This document shows positions 54,195 to 62,856 of a stretch of DNA of 64,000 nt, in pieces. The stretch's first letter is position 1, and every line of letters starts with the position of its first letter. The notes beneath the pieces are model-generated. The model saw only the letters and a program-made list of their open reading frames with translations, made no database searches and was not told the DNA's origin. This stretch comes from Rubellimicrobium mesophilum DSM 19309 (GTDB lineage: Bacteria > Pseudomonadota > Alphaproteobacteria > Rhodobacterales > Rhodobacteraceae). The DNA is taken from the NCBI RefSeq assembly GCF_000600335.2, contig NZ_KK088604.1, positions 90,515-154,514 on the forward strand, in the 5' to 3' direction. The translations under genes and the position numbers were made by a program.

Positions 54195-55055
54195 CTACAG
54201 GACCACCTTGGGCTCGGGGACGGCCTTGAACCCCGTCTCGACGGCGAAGGTACGCCCCGTCTCCGGCGTCATGGCGAGGTCGTATTGCGGGATGCCGGCG
54301 GCTGCGGTCGTGACGAACAGGGTGGAGAGCCCCTCGCCCCCGAAGGCCGGGCAGGTGCTCTGCGTGGCGGGGACGGCGAACTCCTCGACCGGGCGCCCGT
54401 CACGCCCGTAGCCCGCGACCTTGCCCGAGCCCCAGAAGGCGATCCAGACGTTGCCGTCCGCGTCCGTGACCGCGCCGTCCGGGTAGAGTTCGGTGCCCCG
54501 GAAATCGAGGAACTGTTCCCGCTCGCCGGTCGGAAAACCGTCCTTGTCGGAGAGTGGCTGGCGCCAGACGATCTGGACTTCGGTGTCCGTATAGTAGGCG
54601 TGGGTGCCATTCGGGTCGAAGCAGATGGCGTTGGGGATCGTCACCTTGGGGACGAGCTGCCGGACCTCGCCCCGGTAGTAGCGCCAGATCGCGCCCGCTT
54701 CGGGATCGTCCCCGCCCCTCAGGCCCATGGTGCCGATCCAGAAGCCGCCCCAGGGGTCGGCGCGCCCATCGTTGGAGCGGACGTCCGAGTTGCCCTCCTC
54801 CAGGCCCGCCACCCGCTCCCCCTGCCCCGTGCTGAGGTCGAAGCGCAGCAGCGCCCCCCTCTGGGCCATCAGCACCGTGTCGCGGTCGATCCAGCCGGCG
54901 GCGGTGGACAGCTCGTTCAGGCGATGCCGCTTGTCCCCGACGAAGAGCAGGCGCCCGAGGATGTCGAACCAGAGAAGCTCGCTCCGCTCGGGGTGCCAGA
55001 GCGCCCCCTCGCCCAGGAGGCACACCGTCTGGTCATGGACCCGCGCCGTCGTCAT
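54195..55055 (-). CDS. SMP-30/gluconolactonase family protein (sugar lactonase)
   Basis: The 286-residue six-bladed beta-propeller has the SMP-30 metal-site blocks: CLLGEGALWHPERSELLWFDI with the Glu ligand (about residue 16), SNDGRADPWGGFWIGTM with the Asn/Asp ligands (about residue 94), IPNAICFDPNGTHAYYTDT and YPDGAVTDADGNVWIAFWGSGKV. It opens aldonolactones. The start overlaps the stop of the aldolase gene (ATGA) in an operon with dgoA- and dgoK-like genes, so galactonolactone is the likely substrate. Confidence 0.92.
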   Translation of the reverse strand: MTTARVHDQTVCLLGEGALWHPERSELLWFDILGRLLFVGDKRHRLNELSTAAGWIDRDTVLMAQRGALLRFDLSTGQGERVAGLEEGNSDVRSNDGRADPWGGFWIGTMGLRGGDDPEAGAIWRYYRGEVRQLVPKVTIPNAICFDPNGTHAYYTDTEVQIVWRQPLSDKDGFPTGEREQFLDFRGTELYPDGAVTDADGNVWIAFWGSGKVAGYGRDGRPVEEFAVPATQSTCPAFGGEGLSTLFVTTAAAGIPQYDLAMTPETGRTFAVETGFKAVPEPKVVL

Positions 55056-55663
55056 GCCGTTCCCCCCTTGGCGGCGTCGAAGGCCGCGACGATCACCCTG
55101 GCCCGCTCGCTCACATCGGCGGCGGACAGGCCCGGCGTGTAGAGCGCCGTGCCGATGCCGAAGCCGTCGGCGCTGGCCTTGATCCAGGCCGCGAAGTTGT
55201 CGGCGCTGGCCCCGCCCACGCCGTAGACCAGCGTCCCCTTGGGCAGCACCGCCCGGATCGCCTTGAGCCCGTCGGGGCCGAGCAGGCTGCCAGGGAAGAT
55301 CTTGAGGCCCGTGGCCCCGGCCTTGAGCGCGGCGAAGCACTCGGTCGGGGTCATCACGCCCGGCCAGCTCTCCATCCCGGCGGCGCGGGTGGCGCGGATG
55401 ACCTCCGGGTCGCAGTTGGGCGAGACGACGATCCGGCCGCCCACGTCGCGCACGTAGCCCACGTCCTCGGTCGTCAGCACCGTCCCGGCGCCGATCTTGG
55501 CGCGGTCGCCGAACTCCCGGACCATGGCGCCGATGGAGACGAAGGGGTCCGGCGAGTTGAGCGGGACCTCGATGGTCGTGATCCCGGCCTCGACCAGGGC
55601 GCCCGCGATGGGGAGGGCCTCGGCAGGGGTGACGCCCCGCAGGATGGCGATGATGGGTCTCAC
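55052..55663 (-). CDS. dgoA: 2-dehydro-3-deoxy-6-phosphogalactonate aldolase
   Basis: The 203-residue aldolase belongs to the KDPG/KDPGal class: IIAILRGVTPAEALPIAGALVEAGITTIEVPLNSP, IGAGTVLTTEDV, VVSPNCDPEVI and the Schiff-base Lys in GATGLKIFPGSLLGPDGLKA. EVPLNSPDP and the GPDGLKA ending point to KDPGal rather than KDPG aldolase. It cleaves 6-phospho-2-keto-3-deoxygalactonate to pyruvate and glyceraldehyde 3-phosphate. The GTG start follows GAGGAGAAGCCA and overlaps the kinase stop. Confidence 0.93.
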   Translation of the reverse strand: MRPIIAILRGVTPAEALPIAGALVEAGITTIEVPLNSPDPFVSIGAMVREFGDRAKIGAGTVLTTEDVGYVRDVGGRIVVSPNCDPEVIRATRAAGMESWPGVMTPTECFAALKAGATGLKIFPGSLLGPDGLKAIRAVLPKGTLVYGVGGASADNFAAWIKASADGFGIGTALYTPGLSAADVSERARVIVAAFDAAKGGTA

Positions 55664-56550
55664 TGGCTTCTCCTCCAGGCTTCGACAAGGCCCGCGAGGG
55701 TGGCCTCGGTGGCGTCGGCGGTCTCGGGCGCCGCGCCTTGGGCGGCCAGCGCGGCGGTCCAGGTCCGCAGCAGCTCCCCGGCCCCCAGCACCGCGACGCG
55801 GGCGCCGAGCCACCAGCCGCGCGCGCCGGCAAGGTCGGTCCCGATCAGGAGGCCCGAGAGGCGCGCCTTGGCCGCCGGCGGCTGGAGCCCCTTGAGGAGC
55901 GACTCGGCGCGGATCGCGAAGAGGCGGTTCATCAGCGCCTCGGGGCGGGCAAGGCCCTCCGAGACGCCCGCAAGGAAGGCGTCCTCGTCCCACCCGTCCG
56001 TGGTGACGCTGTGGCGCAGGACGGTGTGGCCCGACAGCGCCGCGAACAGTTCCCCGGTCAGCGAGGTGCGGAAGGCCACCACCTCGCCCGCGCTGACGCT
56101 GATCCACTTGGGATGCGTGCCGGGGAGAAGCAGGGTGCCGTCCCAATCGGGATTGAGCGCGAGGAAGCCCGCGACCTTGGTCTCCTCGCCGCGCATGACG
56201 TCGGCGGGATCGGACTGCGCGAGGCCGGGGATGATGCCGACGTTCAGGTCGGGTCTGGAGGGCGCGTGGGTCAGCCCCTCGGGCAGCGGCGGCCCGGGGA
56301 CGCGGGCGTAGGGCGCCTCGATCCAGCCCTGCCGGGCGCCGACCATGCCGCAGGCGATCACCCGGATGGGGCCTTGAGTCCAGCCTGCGGTCAGCTCGCG
56401 CAGGGCGGGTTCGAACTCGTCGGGCTTGAGTTGGCCCATGCCCTTGTCGGAGGTGGCCTCGTCGAGGACGCGCCCCTCGGCCGTCATGGCCCAGGCGCGA
56501 AGGTTCGAGGTCCCCCAGTCGACGGCGACCCAGTCGGGCGTCTTGTCCAT
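55660..56550 (-). CDS. dgoK: 2-dehydro-3-deoxygalactonokinase
   Basis: The 296-residue kinase has the DgoK blocks: VAVDWGTSNLRAWAM (residues 8-22), ACGMVGARQGWIEAPYA, GLAQSDPADVMRGEETKVAG, LLLPGTHPKWISV and FTSLTGELFAAL-type FRTSLTGELFAALSGHTVL. It phosphorylates 2-keto-3-deoxygalactonate, feeding the aldolase encoded next. It is the first gene of the leftward dgoK-dgoA-lactonase operon, divergent from an MFS carrier. Neither a dehydratase nor a galactose dehydrogenase lies in this cluster. Confidence 0.93.
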   Translation of the reverse strand: MDKTPDWVAVDWGTSNLRAWAMTAEGRVLDEATSDKGMGQLKPDEFEPALRELTAGWTQGPIRVIACGMVGARQGWIEAPYARVPGPPLPEGLTHAPSRPDLNVGIIPGLAQSDPADVMRGEETKVAGFLALNPDWDGTLLLPGTHPKWISVSAGEVVAFRTSLTGELFAALSGHTVLRHSVTTDGWDEDAFLAGVSEGLARPEALMNRLFAIRAESLLKGLQPPAAKARLSGLLIGTDLAGARGWWLGARVAVLGAGELLRTWTAALAAQGAAPETADATEATLAGLVEAWRRSQ

Positions 56551-56746
56551 CCTCTGCCCTTCACCTGGCTTCAAGCATCGTGCGGCGGTCCGGGGGCGCA
56601 AAGCCGCCGAGGCCGGCCCCGGAACGCGGGCACACTTTGGGGGCCGAGCCGGGAAAGGCAAGGGGCGACCCATCAGCGCCCGTGATGACCCGCCGCACAA
56701 TCCGGCCGGTTGACACATGGGAAGGCGGGCGCGAGACAGGCCTGTC

Positions 56747-57993
56747 ATGACCCAGCGCGCGCCCCTCCTCACCCCCGTCCTCCTCGCCGGCAGCTTCGTG
56801 GTGCTGATGGGCTTCGCCATCCGCGCCTCCTTCGGCGTCTTCCAGCTTCCCATCGCCGGGGAGTTCGGCTGGCCGAGGGCCGAGTTCAGCCTCGCCATCG
56901 CGATCCAGAACCTCGCCTGGGGCTTCGGCCAGCCGCTCTTCGGCGCGCTGGCCGAGAAGATCGGGGACCGGAAGGCCATCATCCTGGGCGCGATCTGCTA
57001 TGCGGCGGGCCTCGTGCTGTCGGCGGGCGCGACCCTGCCGGTGCAGCACCAGTTCTACGAGGTGCTGGTGGGCCTTGGCATCGCCGGGACGGGATTCGGC
57101 GTGGTGCTCGCCGTCGTGGGCCGGGCGTCGAGCGCCGAGAACCGCTCCATGTCGCTCGCCATCGTCACCGCCGCCGGCTCCGCCGGGCAGGTTCTCGGGC
57201 CGCCGCTGGCCGAGGGGCTGCTGGCGCTGATGCCCTGGCAGGGGGTGTTCCTGGTCTTCGCGGCGCTGATCCTCGCGACGCTCATGGTCCTGCCCTGGAT
57301 GCGCACGCCCGCCCCGGCCTCCAGGGCCGAGCTGCAGGAGAGCATGGGGGCCGTCGTCCTCGGCGCGCTCAGGGACCCGAGCTTCGCGCTGATCTTCCTG
57401 GGTTTCTTCTCCTGCGGCTACCAGCTCGCCTTCATCACCGCGCACTTCCCGGCCTTCGTGTCCGAGATGTGCAGCCCGATCATGGCTGGGGGATGCTGGC
57501 CTCGCTGGGGATCACGACGACCAGCGCGCTGGGGGCGGTGGCGATCTCGATCATCGGGCTCGGCAACATCGCGGGGACGCTGGCCGCGGGCTGGCTCGGC
57601 AAGCGCTACACCAAGAAATACCTGCTGGCCGGGGTCTACACGGGCCGGACCATCGCGGCGGCGTGGTTCATCCTGACGCCGATGACGTCGGTCACGGTGC
57701 TGGTGTTCTCCGCCGTGATGGGCTCTCTGTGGCTGGCCACCGTGCCGCTGACCTCGGGGCTCGTCGCGCACCTCTATGGGCTGCGCTACATGGGGACGCT
57801 CTACGGCATCGTGTTCCTGAGCCACCAGATCGGCGCCTTCGTCGGCGTCTGGCTGGGCGGACGGCTCTACGACGCCTTCGGCAGCTACGACGCCGTCTGG
57901 TGGATCGGCGTGGGCGTCGGCGCCTTCAGCGCGGTCGTCCACCTGCCGATCCGCGAGGTCGCCCGGCCGGTGGCGGCGGTCCCGGCCGAGTAA
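56747..57993 (+). pseudogene. MFS transporter, frameshifted
   Basis: With one base restored this is a 415-residue carrier of the OxlT-like/MFS_1 type: FVVLMGFAIRASFGVFQLPIAGEFGWPRAEFSLAIAIQNLAWGFGQPL at the start and, after the break, ASLGITTTSALGAVAISIIGLGNIAGTLAAGWLGKRYTKKYLLAG. The frame is lost at the G5 run 57488-57492, within SEMCSPIMAG; a sixth G joins it to GMLASLG. It is divergent from dgoK, so it could bring in galactonate or another acid. Its end is three bases from the convergent OCD gene. Confidence 0.88.
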
Positions 57994-57996
57994 GGG

Positions 57997-58914
57997 TCAG
58001 GTCCGCGCCGCCCTCCAGGCGGTCAGGACGTGGCGGCTCACCATCAGGTCGAGATGGGCGCCGCCGCCGTTCTTGTAGAGCGTGATCTCGTCGGGCGACC
58101 CGCGCCGCATCGCGTCGATCTCGTAGAGGTCCGCCACGACCGCATCCGGCCCGATGGCGCCGGACTCGATGGGCCGCAGGAACTCCCCCGTCTCGCCGGC
58201 CGTCTTGCGCGAGTCGCAGAACAGCCGGGCGCGGGCGAGCGCGGCGTCGTCGGCCTCGCGCATGTCGGGGCGGTAGGCGCCGATCATGTCGAGATGGGTG
58301 CCGGGCCGCAGCCAGTCGCCCCGCACGATGGGCTCGGTCGCCATGGTGCAGGTCGTCACGATGTCGGCGGCGCGCACGGCCGCCTCCAGATCATCCGCGA
58401 CGGTCACGCCGGGGCATTCGGCCGCCAGAGCCTCGGCGCTGGCGCGGGTGCGGCTCCAGACGGTGAAGCGGGCACCGGGGAAGCCCGCGCCGTACGCATC
58501 CACCAGCGTCCGCGCGACCGTGCCGGCGCCGACGATCAGGACGTTGTGCGAGTCGGGCCGGGCGAGCTTCAGGGCGCCGAGAAGCGAGTCGCCCGCCGTC
58601 TTCCACTTGGTCACGAGGGCGAAGTCGATGACGGCCTCGAGCGTCCCGTCCTCGTCGGACATGAGGTTCACGGCGCCGCCGATGGTGGGAAGTCCCTTGG
58701 CCCCGTTCCCCGGGAACACCGTCGCGGCCTTCACCGCAATCCCGAGTCCGTCGATCCAGGCCGAGCGGTTGAGGAGCGTGTCCGGCCCCCGCCGCAGGAT
58801 CACGTCCTCCATGATCGGCCTCGGGAGGCGATGCGCCTCCTCGATGGCGCGGGCGACGGAGAGCCAGTCGAGGACGGCCTCGCCCTCCTCGAAGGAGACG
58901 ATGTCGATGCTCAT
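57997..58914 (-). CDS. Ornithine cyclodeaminase / mu-crystallin family protein
   Basis: The 305-residue protein shows the NAD-binding core NVLIVGAGTVARTLVDAYGAGFPGARFTVWSRTRASAEALA and the N-terminal substrate part with AVKAATVFPGNGAKGLPTIGGAVNLM and SDEDGTLEAVIDFALVTKWKTAGDSLL. GTHLDMIGAYRPDMREAD and the C-terminal YKNGGGAHLDLM complete the fold. It could act as a cyclodeaminase, imine reductase or D-amino-acid-related dehydrogenase; substrate unknown. It overlaps the HAD gene (ATGA). Confidence 0.9.
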   Translation of the reverse strand: MSIDIVSFEEGEAVLDWLSVARAIEEAHRLPRPIMEDVILRRGPDTLLNRSAWIDGLGIAVKAATVFPGNGAKGLPTIGGAVNLMSDEDGTLEAVIDFALVTKWKTAGDSLLGALKLARPDSHNVLIVGAGTVARTLVDAYGAGFPGARFTVWSRTRASAEALAAECPGVTVADDLEAAVRAADIVTTCTMATEPIVRGDWLRPGTHLDMIGAYRPDMREADDAALARARLFCDSRKTAGETGEFLRPIESGAIGPDAVVADLYEIDAMRRGSPDEITLYKNGGGAHLDLMVSRHVLTAWRAART

Positions 58915-59531
58915 GCTGCGTCTTCCAGAGTGAGGAGCCCCTCGGCCACGAGCCGCTCCGCGAAGCCCTCGGGTCCGGTGAAGAGATGGGTCCGCCAGCC
59001 CCGGGCCCGCGCGGCCTCGATGTTCTCGGGCCGGTCGTCGGCGAAGAGGAGCGACCCGGGCGCCACGCCGCTGTCCCGCTCCACGGCCTCGTAGATGGCG
59101 GCATCGGGCTTGGCGAGCGCGAGGTGGCCCGAGACGAAGGCGCGGTCGAACTCCCCCAGGAAGGGGTAATGCGCGAGCGCGTGGGCGAAGGTCTCGCGTC
59201 CGAAATTGCTCAGGGCGAAGACGGGAACGCCCCGCCCCCGCAGCGCGCGCAGGAGGCGGACGGAGCCGGGGATCTCGGGGCTCGCCATCTCGATCCAGCG
59301 GTGGTGCCAGTGGGAAATGGGCTCGGCCCAGTCCGGGTGCCGGGCGGCCAGCGCCGCGACCTCGTCGGCCCAGACGGCGCCGAGGTCCACGCGCTCGTTC
59401 ATGGCGAGGATCGGCACGGCCTCGAACATCGCCCGCCGGCGCTCCTCCCCCAGGGTGGCGTCGTAGAACCGCTCCGGGTTCCACTCGATCAGCACGTTGC
59501 CGATGTCGAAGACCACCGCCTGCACCGTCAC
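58911..59531 (-). CDS. HAD family hydrolase (YihX/epoxide-hydrolase-N type)
   Basis: The 206-residue phosphatase has FDIGNVLIEWNPERFY (Asp nucleophile near residue 8, with the GNVL form of motif I), VPVFALSNFGRETF (motif II), LAKPDAAIYEAVERDSGVAP (Lys, motif III) and LFADDRPENIEAARARGW (motif IV). It resembles YihX-type alpha-glucose-1-phosphatases, but substrate assignment is uncertain. The GTG start overlaps the EamA gene stop (GTGA). It appears joined to the EamA frame only because of the frameshift there. Confidence 0.9.
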   Translation of the reverse strand: MTVQAVVFDIGNVLIEWNPERFYDATLGEERRRAMFEAVPILAMNERVDLGAVWADEVAALAARHPDWAEPISHWHHRWIEMASPEIPGSVRLLRALRGRGVPVFALSNFGRETFAHALAHYPFLGEFDRAFVSGHLALAKPDAAIYEAVERDSGVAPGSLLFADDRPENIEAARARGWRTHLFTGPEGFAERLVAEGLLTLEDAA

Positions 59532-60506
59532 CGCGCTTCCTCCATCGCTCCGCCCGCGGGCTCGGCCGCCACGGCGCGGCCCAGGCGCGTCTCGCGCCAG
59601 AGCGTATAGAGACCCGCCCCGCCGATGAGCGCAATCCCCGTCCAGCCGACGGCGTCCGGCCAGGTGCCGAAGATCAGCACGCCCCAGAGCACCGCCATGG
59701 GGATCGCCGCATACTCGAAGGGCGCCACCAGCCCCGCCTCGCAGAGCCGGTAGGCCTGCGCGATCATGATGGCCCCCCGTGGACACCGCGAGGCCGGTGG
59801 CGAGGAAGAAGGGCCAGTCCCCCGGCGCGGGCCAGTGCCAGGCGCGCAGCAGGAAGGCCAGCGAGGCGTTGTCCGACTGGCCGTACTGCCCGCCCCCGAC
59901 GGTGAGGCCCATGGCGCAGGACACGGCGATGAAGCCCACCTGCGTCCAGAAGCTCATGGCCAGCGCGCCCTCCGTGGGCGCCATGCGCCTGGTCAGGATG
60001 TGCATGAGCGCGTAGGCCAGGGCCGAGAGCAGCACCAGGATCGCGGCGGGCTGGATGACCCCAGCGCCCGGCCGCATCATCACGAGGACGCCGAGGAGCC
60101 CCGCCCCCACGGCGACCCAGCGGCGCGGCCCGACTTTCTCGCCCAGGAGCGGCACCGACAGGGCGGTCAGGAGCAGCGGGGCCACGAAGAAGGTCGCGAC
60201 CCCGTCCGCGAGGGGGAGCGCGGCGAGGCCCAGGAAATAGGTGATGTTCGACAGAAGGACGCAAAGCACCCGCAGCGCATGGAGCCCGGGGCGCCGGGTC
60301 GTCACGCCGGAGCGGAGGCCGCGTGCCCGCGCGAGCGCGAGGAGCGCCAGCACCACGCCCATGCCGATGATGGAGCGGGCGAGCACCACCTCATGCAGCG
60401 GATAGGTCCCCGACAGGGCCTTCACGGCCATGTCGTTGACCGACAGCACGAGGCTGCCGCCGAGGGCCAGGAGGATGCCCCAGAGGACCGTCCGCGAGGA
60501 TTGCAT
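59528..60506 (-). pseudogene. EamA family (DMT) transporter, frameshifted
   Basis: The frame starts MQSSRTVLWGILLALGGSL and has about seven clear helices of the drug/metabolite permease fold to FFLATGLAVSTG. The C6 run at 59773-59778 shifts it; removing one base continues as AIMIAQAYRLCEAGLVAPFEYAAIPMAVLW to the stop, giving 325 residues and ten helices, the family norm. EamA carriers export or import small metabolites. It is the first of three overlapping genes (EamA, HAD, OCD). Confidence 0.88.
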
Positions 60507-60588
60507 GGCGCGACCCTTGGGCGGACGAGGCTGGGACGTCTGTTCCGTCCCCGACGCGCGAAGACGGGTCCGCGCCCCTGCCCTGGCG

Positions 60589-61032
60589 TCAGCGCGCCCG
60601 GAGGACGCGGTCGAGGGCGTCGAGGAAGCGGCTCCGGTCGGCGTTGGAGAAGGCCCGGCCGCCGCCCTGCCGGAAGGGGTCGGCCGCCCGCAGGTCCGCC
60701 GCGAGGTCGCGGGCGGCCAGCGCCGGGCCGATGTTGCGGGCCGTCAGCCCCTCGCCATTGGGCTTCACGACCGCGCCCCCGGCCTCGATCACCCGGGCCG
60801 CGAGGGGGAGGTCGGAGGTCACCGTCACGTCGCCGGGCTGGACCCTCTCGGCGATCCACTTGTCCGCGATGTCGGCGCCCTCCGGGACCACGACGACCTC
60901 GGCGCCCGGATAAGCCGAGGGACGGATGCCGCCGTTCGAGACCATCACGACCTTGGCGCCGTGGCGCAGGCCCACGCGCAGCGCCTCGGCCTTCACGGGG
61001 CAGGCGTCGGCGTCGACGAAGAGCGTCGCCAT
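60589..61032 (-). CDS. YaiI/YqxD family protein (DUF188)
   Basis: The 147-residue protein has the DUF188 signature: TLFVDADACPVKAEALRVGLRHG at the start, VSNGGIRPSAYPGAEVVVVPEGADIADKWIAE, DVTVTSDLPLAARVIEAGG and GGGRAFSNADRSRFLDALDRVL. The Asp-rich strand ends resemble a PIN-like nuclease fold, but no activity is known. Its ATG overlaps the last base of the mbfA stop (TGATG), so it lies in the iron-controlled transcript. Confidence 0.92.
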   Translation of the reverse strand: MATLFVDADACPVKAEALRVGLRHGAKVVMVSNGGIRPSAYPGAEVVVVPEGADIADKWIAERVQPGDVTVTSDLPLAARVIEAGGAVVKPNGEGLTARNIGPALAARDLAADLRAADPFRQGGGRAFSNADRSRFLDALDRVLRAR

Positions 61033-62009
61033 CACCCGCCCCCGATCAGCGCGCCCGCCGCGAAGACCAGCGCGCCGCCCAGCACCACCTGGAAGGCGGC
61101 GCGGAGGAAGGGCGTCTCCATGAAGCGGTTCTGGATCCAGGTGATGGCCCAGAGCTCGAGGAACACGACGATCATGGCGACGGTCGTCGCGGTCCAGAAG
61201 TGCGGGATCAGGTAGGGCAGTGCGTGCCCGAGCCCGCCCACCGCCGTCATGAGGCCCGAGGCGAGGCCCCGCTTCCACGGAGAACCCCGGCCCGAGATGA
61301 CGCCGTCGTCGTGCGCGGCCTCGGTGAAGCCCATGGAGATGCCCGCGCCGACCGACGCCGCGAGGCCCACCTGGAAGGTCGTCCAGGTGTTCTCCGTGGC
61401 GAAGGCGGTGGCGAAGATCGGCGCCAGCGTGGACACCGAGCCGTCCATCAGCCCCGCGAGGCCCGGCTGCACCCAGGTCAGGATGAACTGCCGCCGCGCG
61501 CCTGCGTCCTCGGCCGCGCGCACGTCCTCGGGGAGGTGCCTCGCCTCCAGCGCGTCGGCGGCCTTCTGGTGCCCCGCCTCGGCGGCGGCGAGATGGCCCA
61601 GGAGGTCCCGGGTCCGCGCGTCGGTCGTGCGCTTCGCCGCGGCGGCGTAGAAGTGGGCGGCCGCCTCCTCCATCTGCCGTGCCACGGCCCGGATGCGGTC
61701 CAGCCCGAGGTCGGGGTCGAGCCAGACGGGCTCACGTGCGTAGTAGCCCGCGACGTGCTCGCGCCGGATGAGGGGGATCACCTCGCCGAAGCGCCGGCGA
61801 AAGGCCTCGATCAGGCGGCTGCGATGACCGTCCTCCTCCTCGGCCATGCCGTCGAAGACGGCGGCGGAGGCGGGGTAGCCTTCGCGGAGGCGGGCCGCGA
61901 AGGTCCGGTAGATGCGCGCGTCGTCCTCCTCGGAGGAGATGGCAAGGGCGAGGATCTCCTCCTCGGACAGGTCGTCGAAATGGCGGCGGGAGGAGAAGCG
62001 GCTCAGCAT
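61032..62009 (-). CDS. mbfA: Membrane-bound ferritin MbfA (rubrerythrin-VIT1 iron exporter)
   Basis: The 325-residue protein fuses an N-terminal ferritin-like domain, with metal ligands in SSEEDDARIYRTFA and FDGMAEEEDGHRSRLIEAF and in EEAAAHFYAAAA and AAEAGHQKAADALE, to a C-terminal VIT1/CCC1 domain of five helices (about residues 180-325). In Bradyrhizobium and Agrobacterium MbfA exports iron and is repressed by Irr. A perfect Irr-type palindrome lies nine bases upstream of this ATG, matching that control. The DUF188 gene overlaps its end. Confidence 0.93.
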   Translation of the reverse strand: MLSRFSSRRHFDDLSEEEILALAISSEEDDARIYRTFAARLREGYPASAAVFDGMAEEEDGHRSRLIEAFRRRFGEVIPLIRREHVAGYYAREPVWLDPDLGLDRIRAVARQMEEAAAHFYAAAAKRTTDARTRDLLGHLAAAEAGHQKAADALEARHLPEDVRAAEDAGARRQFILTWVQPGLAGLMDGSVSTLAPIFATAFATENTWTTFQVGLAASVGAGISMGFTEAAHDDGVISGRGSPWKRGLASGLMTAVGGLGHALPYLIPHFWTATTVAMIVVFLELWAITWIQNRFMETPFLRAAFQVVLGGALVFAAGALIGGG

Positions 62010-62017
62010 GGGCGCAG

Positions 62018-62036
62018 TCTTAGAACCGTTCTAAGA
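62018..62036. promoter_or_regulatory. Irr-type operator (iron control element) of mbfA
   Basis: TCTTAGAA-CCG-TTCTAAGA is a perfect 8-3-8 inverted repeat containing the TTAGAA/TTCTAA arms of Irr boxes. It lies nine bases before the mbfA ATG in the 41-base gap after the NYN gene, a position suited to repression when iron is low. Confidence 0.85.
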
Positions 62037-62050
62037 AGGTGCAACCCCCG

Positions 62051-62800
62051 TCAGTCGAGCCGCCGGATCATGAGCTGGTTGGCCGCGTCGCGCTTGGTCT
62101 CGAAGATCCTGAGGTCCTGCACGAGGTCCGAGAGCTTCTTCCTCCCATAGGTGCGGGTGTCGAAGTCGGGGTTCGCCGCCGTGATGTACTGGCCGAGAGG
62201 GCCCAGCGCGAACCACTCGTCGTCCTGGCCGATGGCGTCCATGGCGCGCAGGATGATGTCGCGCGCCTCGGTCAACGGCGCCTTGGGCTTGGCGACGGGG
62301 GCCTCGGGCTTTTCGGCGGGCGCGGGCTTCTCGCCGGGGGGCGTGGGCTTGGGCGCGGCGTTGCCGAGGTTCTCGAGGAAGATGAATCGCTTGCAGACCT
62401 TGCGGAAGGCCTCGGGCGTCTTGTGCTGGCCGATCCCGTAGACGTCGAGCCCCTGCTCGCGGATGCGGCTCGCCAGACGGGTGAAGTCGCTGTCCGACGA
62501 CACCAGCACGAAGCCGTCGAAGCGCCCCGTGTGCATGAGGTCCATGGCGTCGATGACGAGGGAGATGTCCGAGGAGTTCTTGCCCACCGTGTAGGCGGGC
62601 GAATGCAGCGGCACGAGCCCGTGCTCGGCCTGGATCTTGTTCCAGCCGGCCATCTGCTGAGAGGAGAAGTCGCCGTAGCAGCGGCGGACCGAAGCCTCGC
62701 CGATGGCGGCGATCTCCTCGAAGATGGCGCCGGCGAACTTGGGCGAGGTGTTGTCCGCATCGATCAGGACGGCGAGGAGGGGACGGTCGGTGTCGGGCAT
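62051..62800 (-). CDS. NYN domain protein with C-terminal OST-HTH/LOTUS domain
   Basis: The 249-residue protein starts with a NYN nuclease-fold domain: LAVLIDADNTSPKFAGAIFEEIA (first Asp pair), RRCYGDFSSQQMAGW, KNSSDISLVIDAMDLMH and FVLVSSDSDFTRLASRIREQG (catalytic Asp residues). A Pro/Lys/Ala-rich linker (about residues 150-175) leads to ARDIILRAMDAIGQDDEWFALGPLGQYI and RKKLSDLVQDL, an OST-HTH/LOTUS-type RNA-binding domain. A single-strand RNA nuclease role is likely. AAGGAGGT precedes the ATG. Its 3' end is next to the mbfA operator. Confidence 0.92.
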   Translation of the reverse strand: MPDTDRPLLAVLIDADNTSPKFAGAIFEEIAAIGEASVRRCYGDFSSQQMAGWNKIQAEHGLVPLHSPAYTVGKNSSDISLVIDAMDLMHTGRFDGFVLVSSDSDFTRLASRIREQGLDVYGIGQHKTPEAFRKVCKRFIFLENLGNAAPKPTPPGEKPAPAEKPEAPVAKPKAPLTEARDIILRAMDAIGQDDEWFALGPLGQYITAANPDFDTRTYGRKKLSDLVQDLRIFETKRDAANQLMIRRLD

Positions 62801-62856
62801 GGGACCTCCTTCGGCTCGGGGCTTGCCCCCATCGGCGCCGATTGGCAAGGCGGGAT

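Noticed and set aside
56710..56740. Perfect -35 hexamer TTGACA upstream of the MFS carrier
   Set aside because: No matching -10 at 16-18 bases, and the start codon lies only about 30 bases downstream.
58911..60506. Apparent EamA-HAD fusion protein
   Set aside because: The join lies at a C6 run; correcting one base yields a normal EamA permease whose stop overlaps a normal HAD start.
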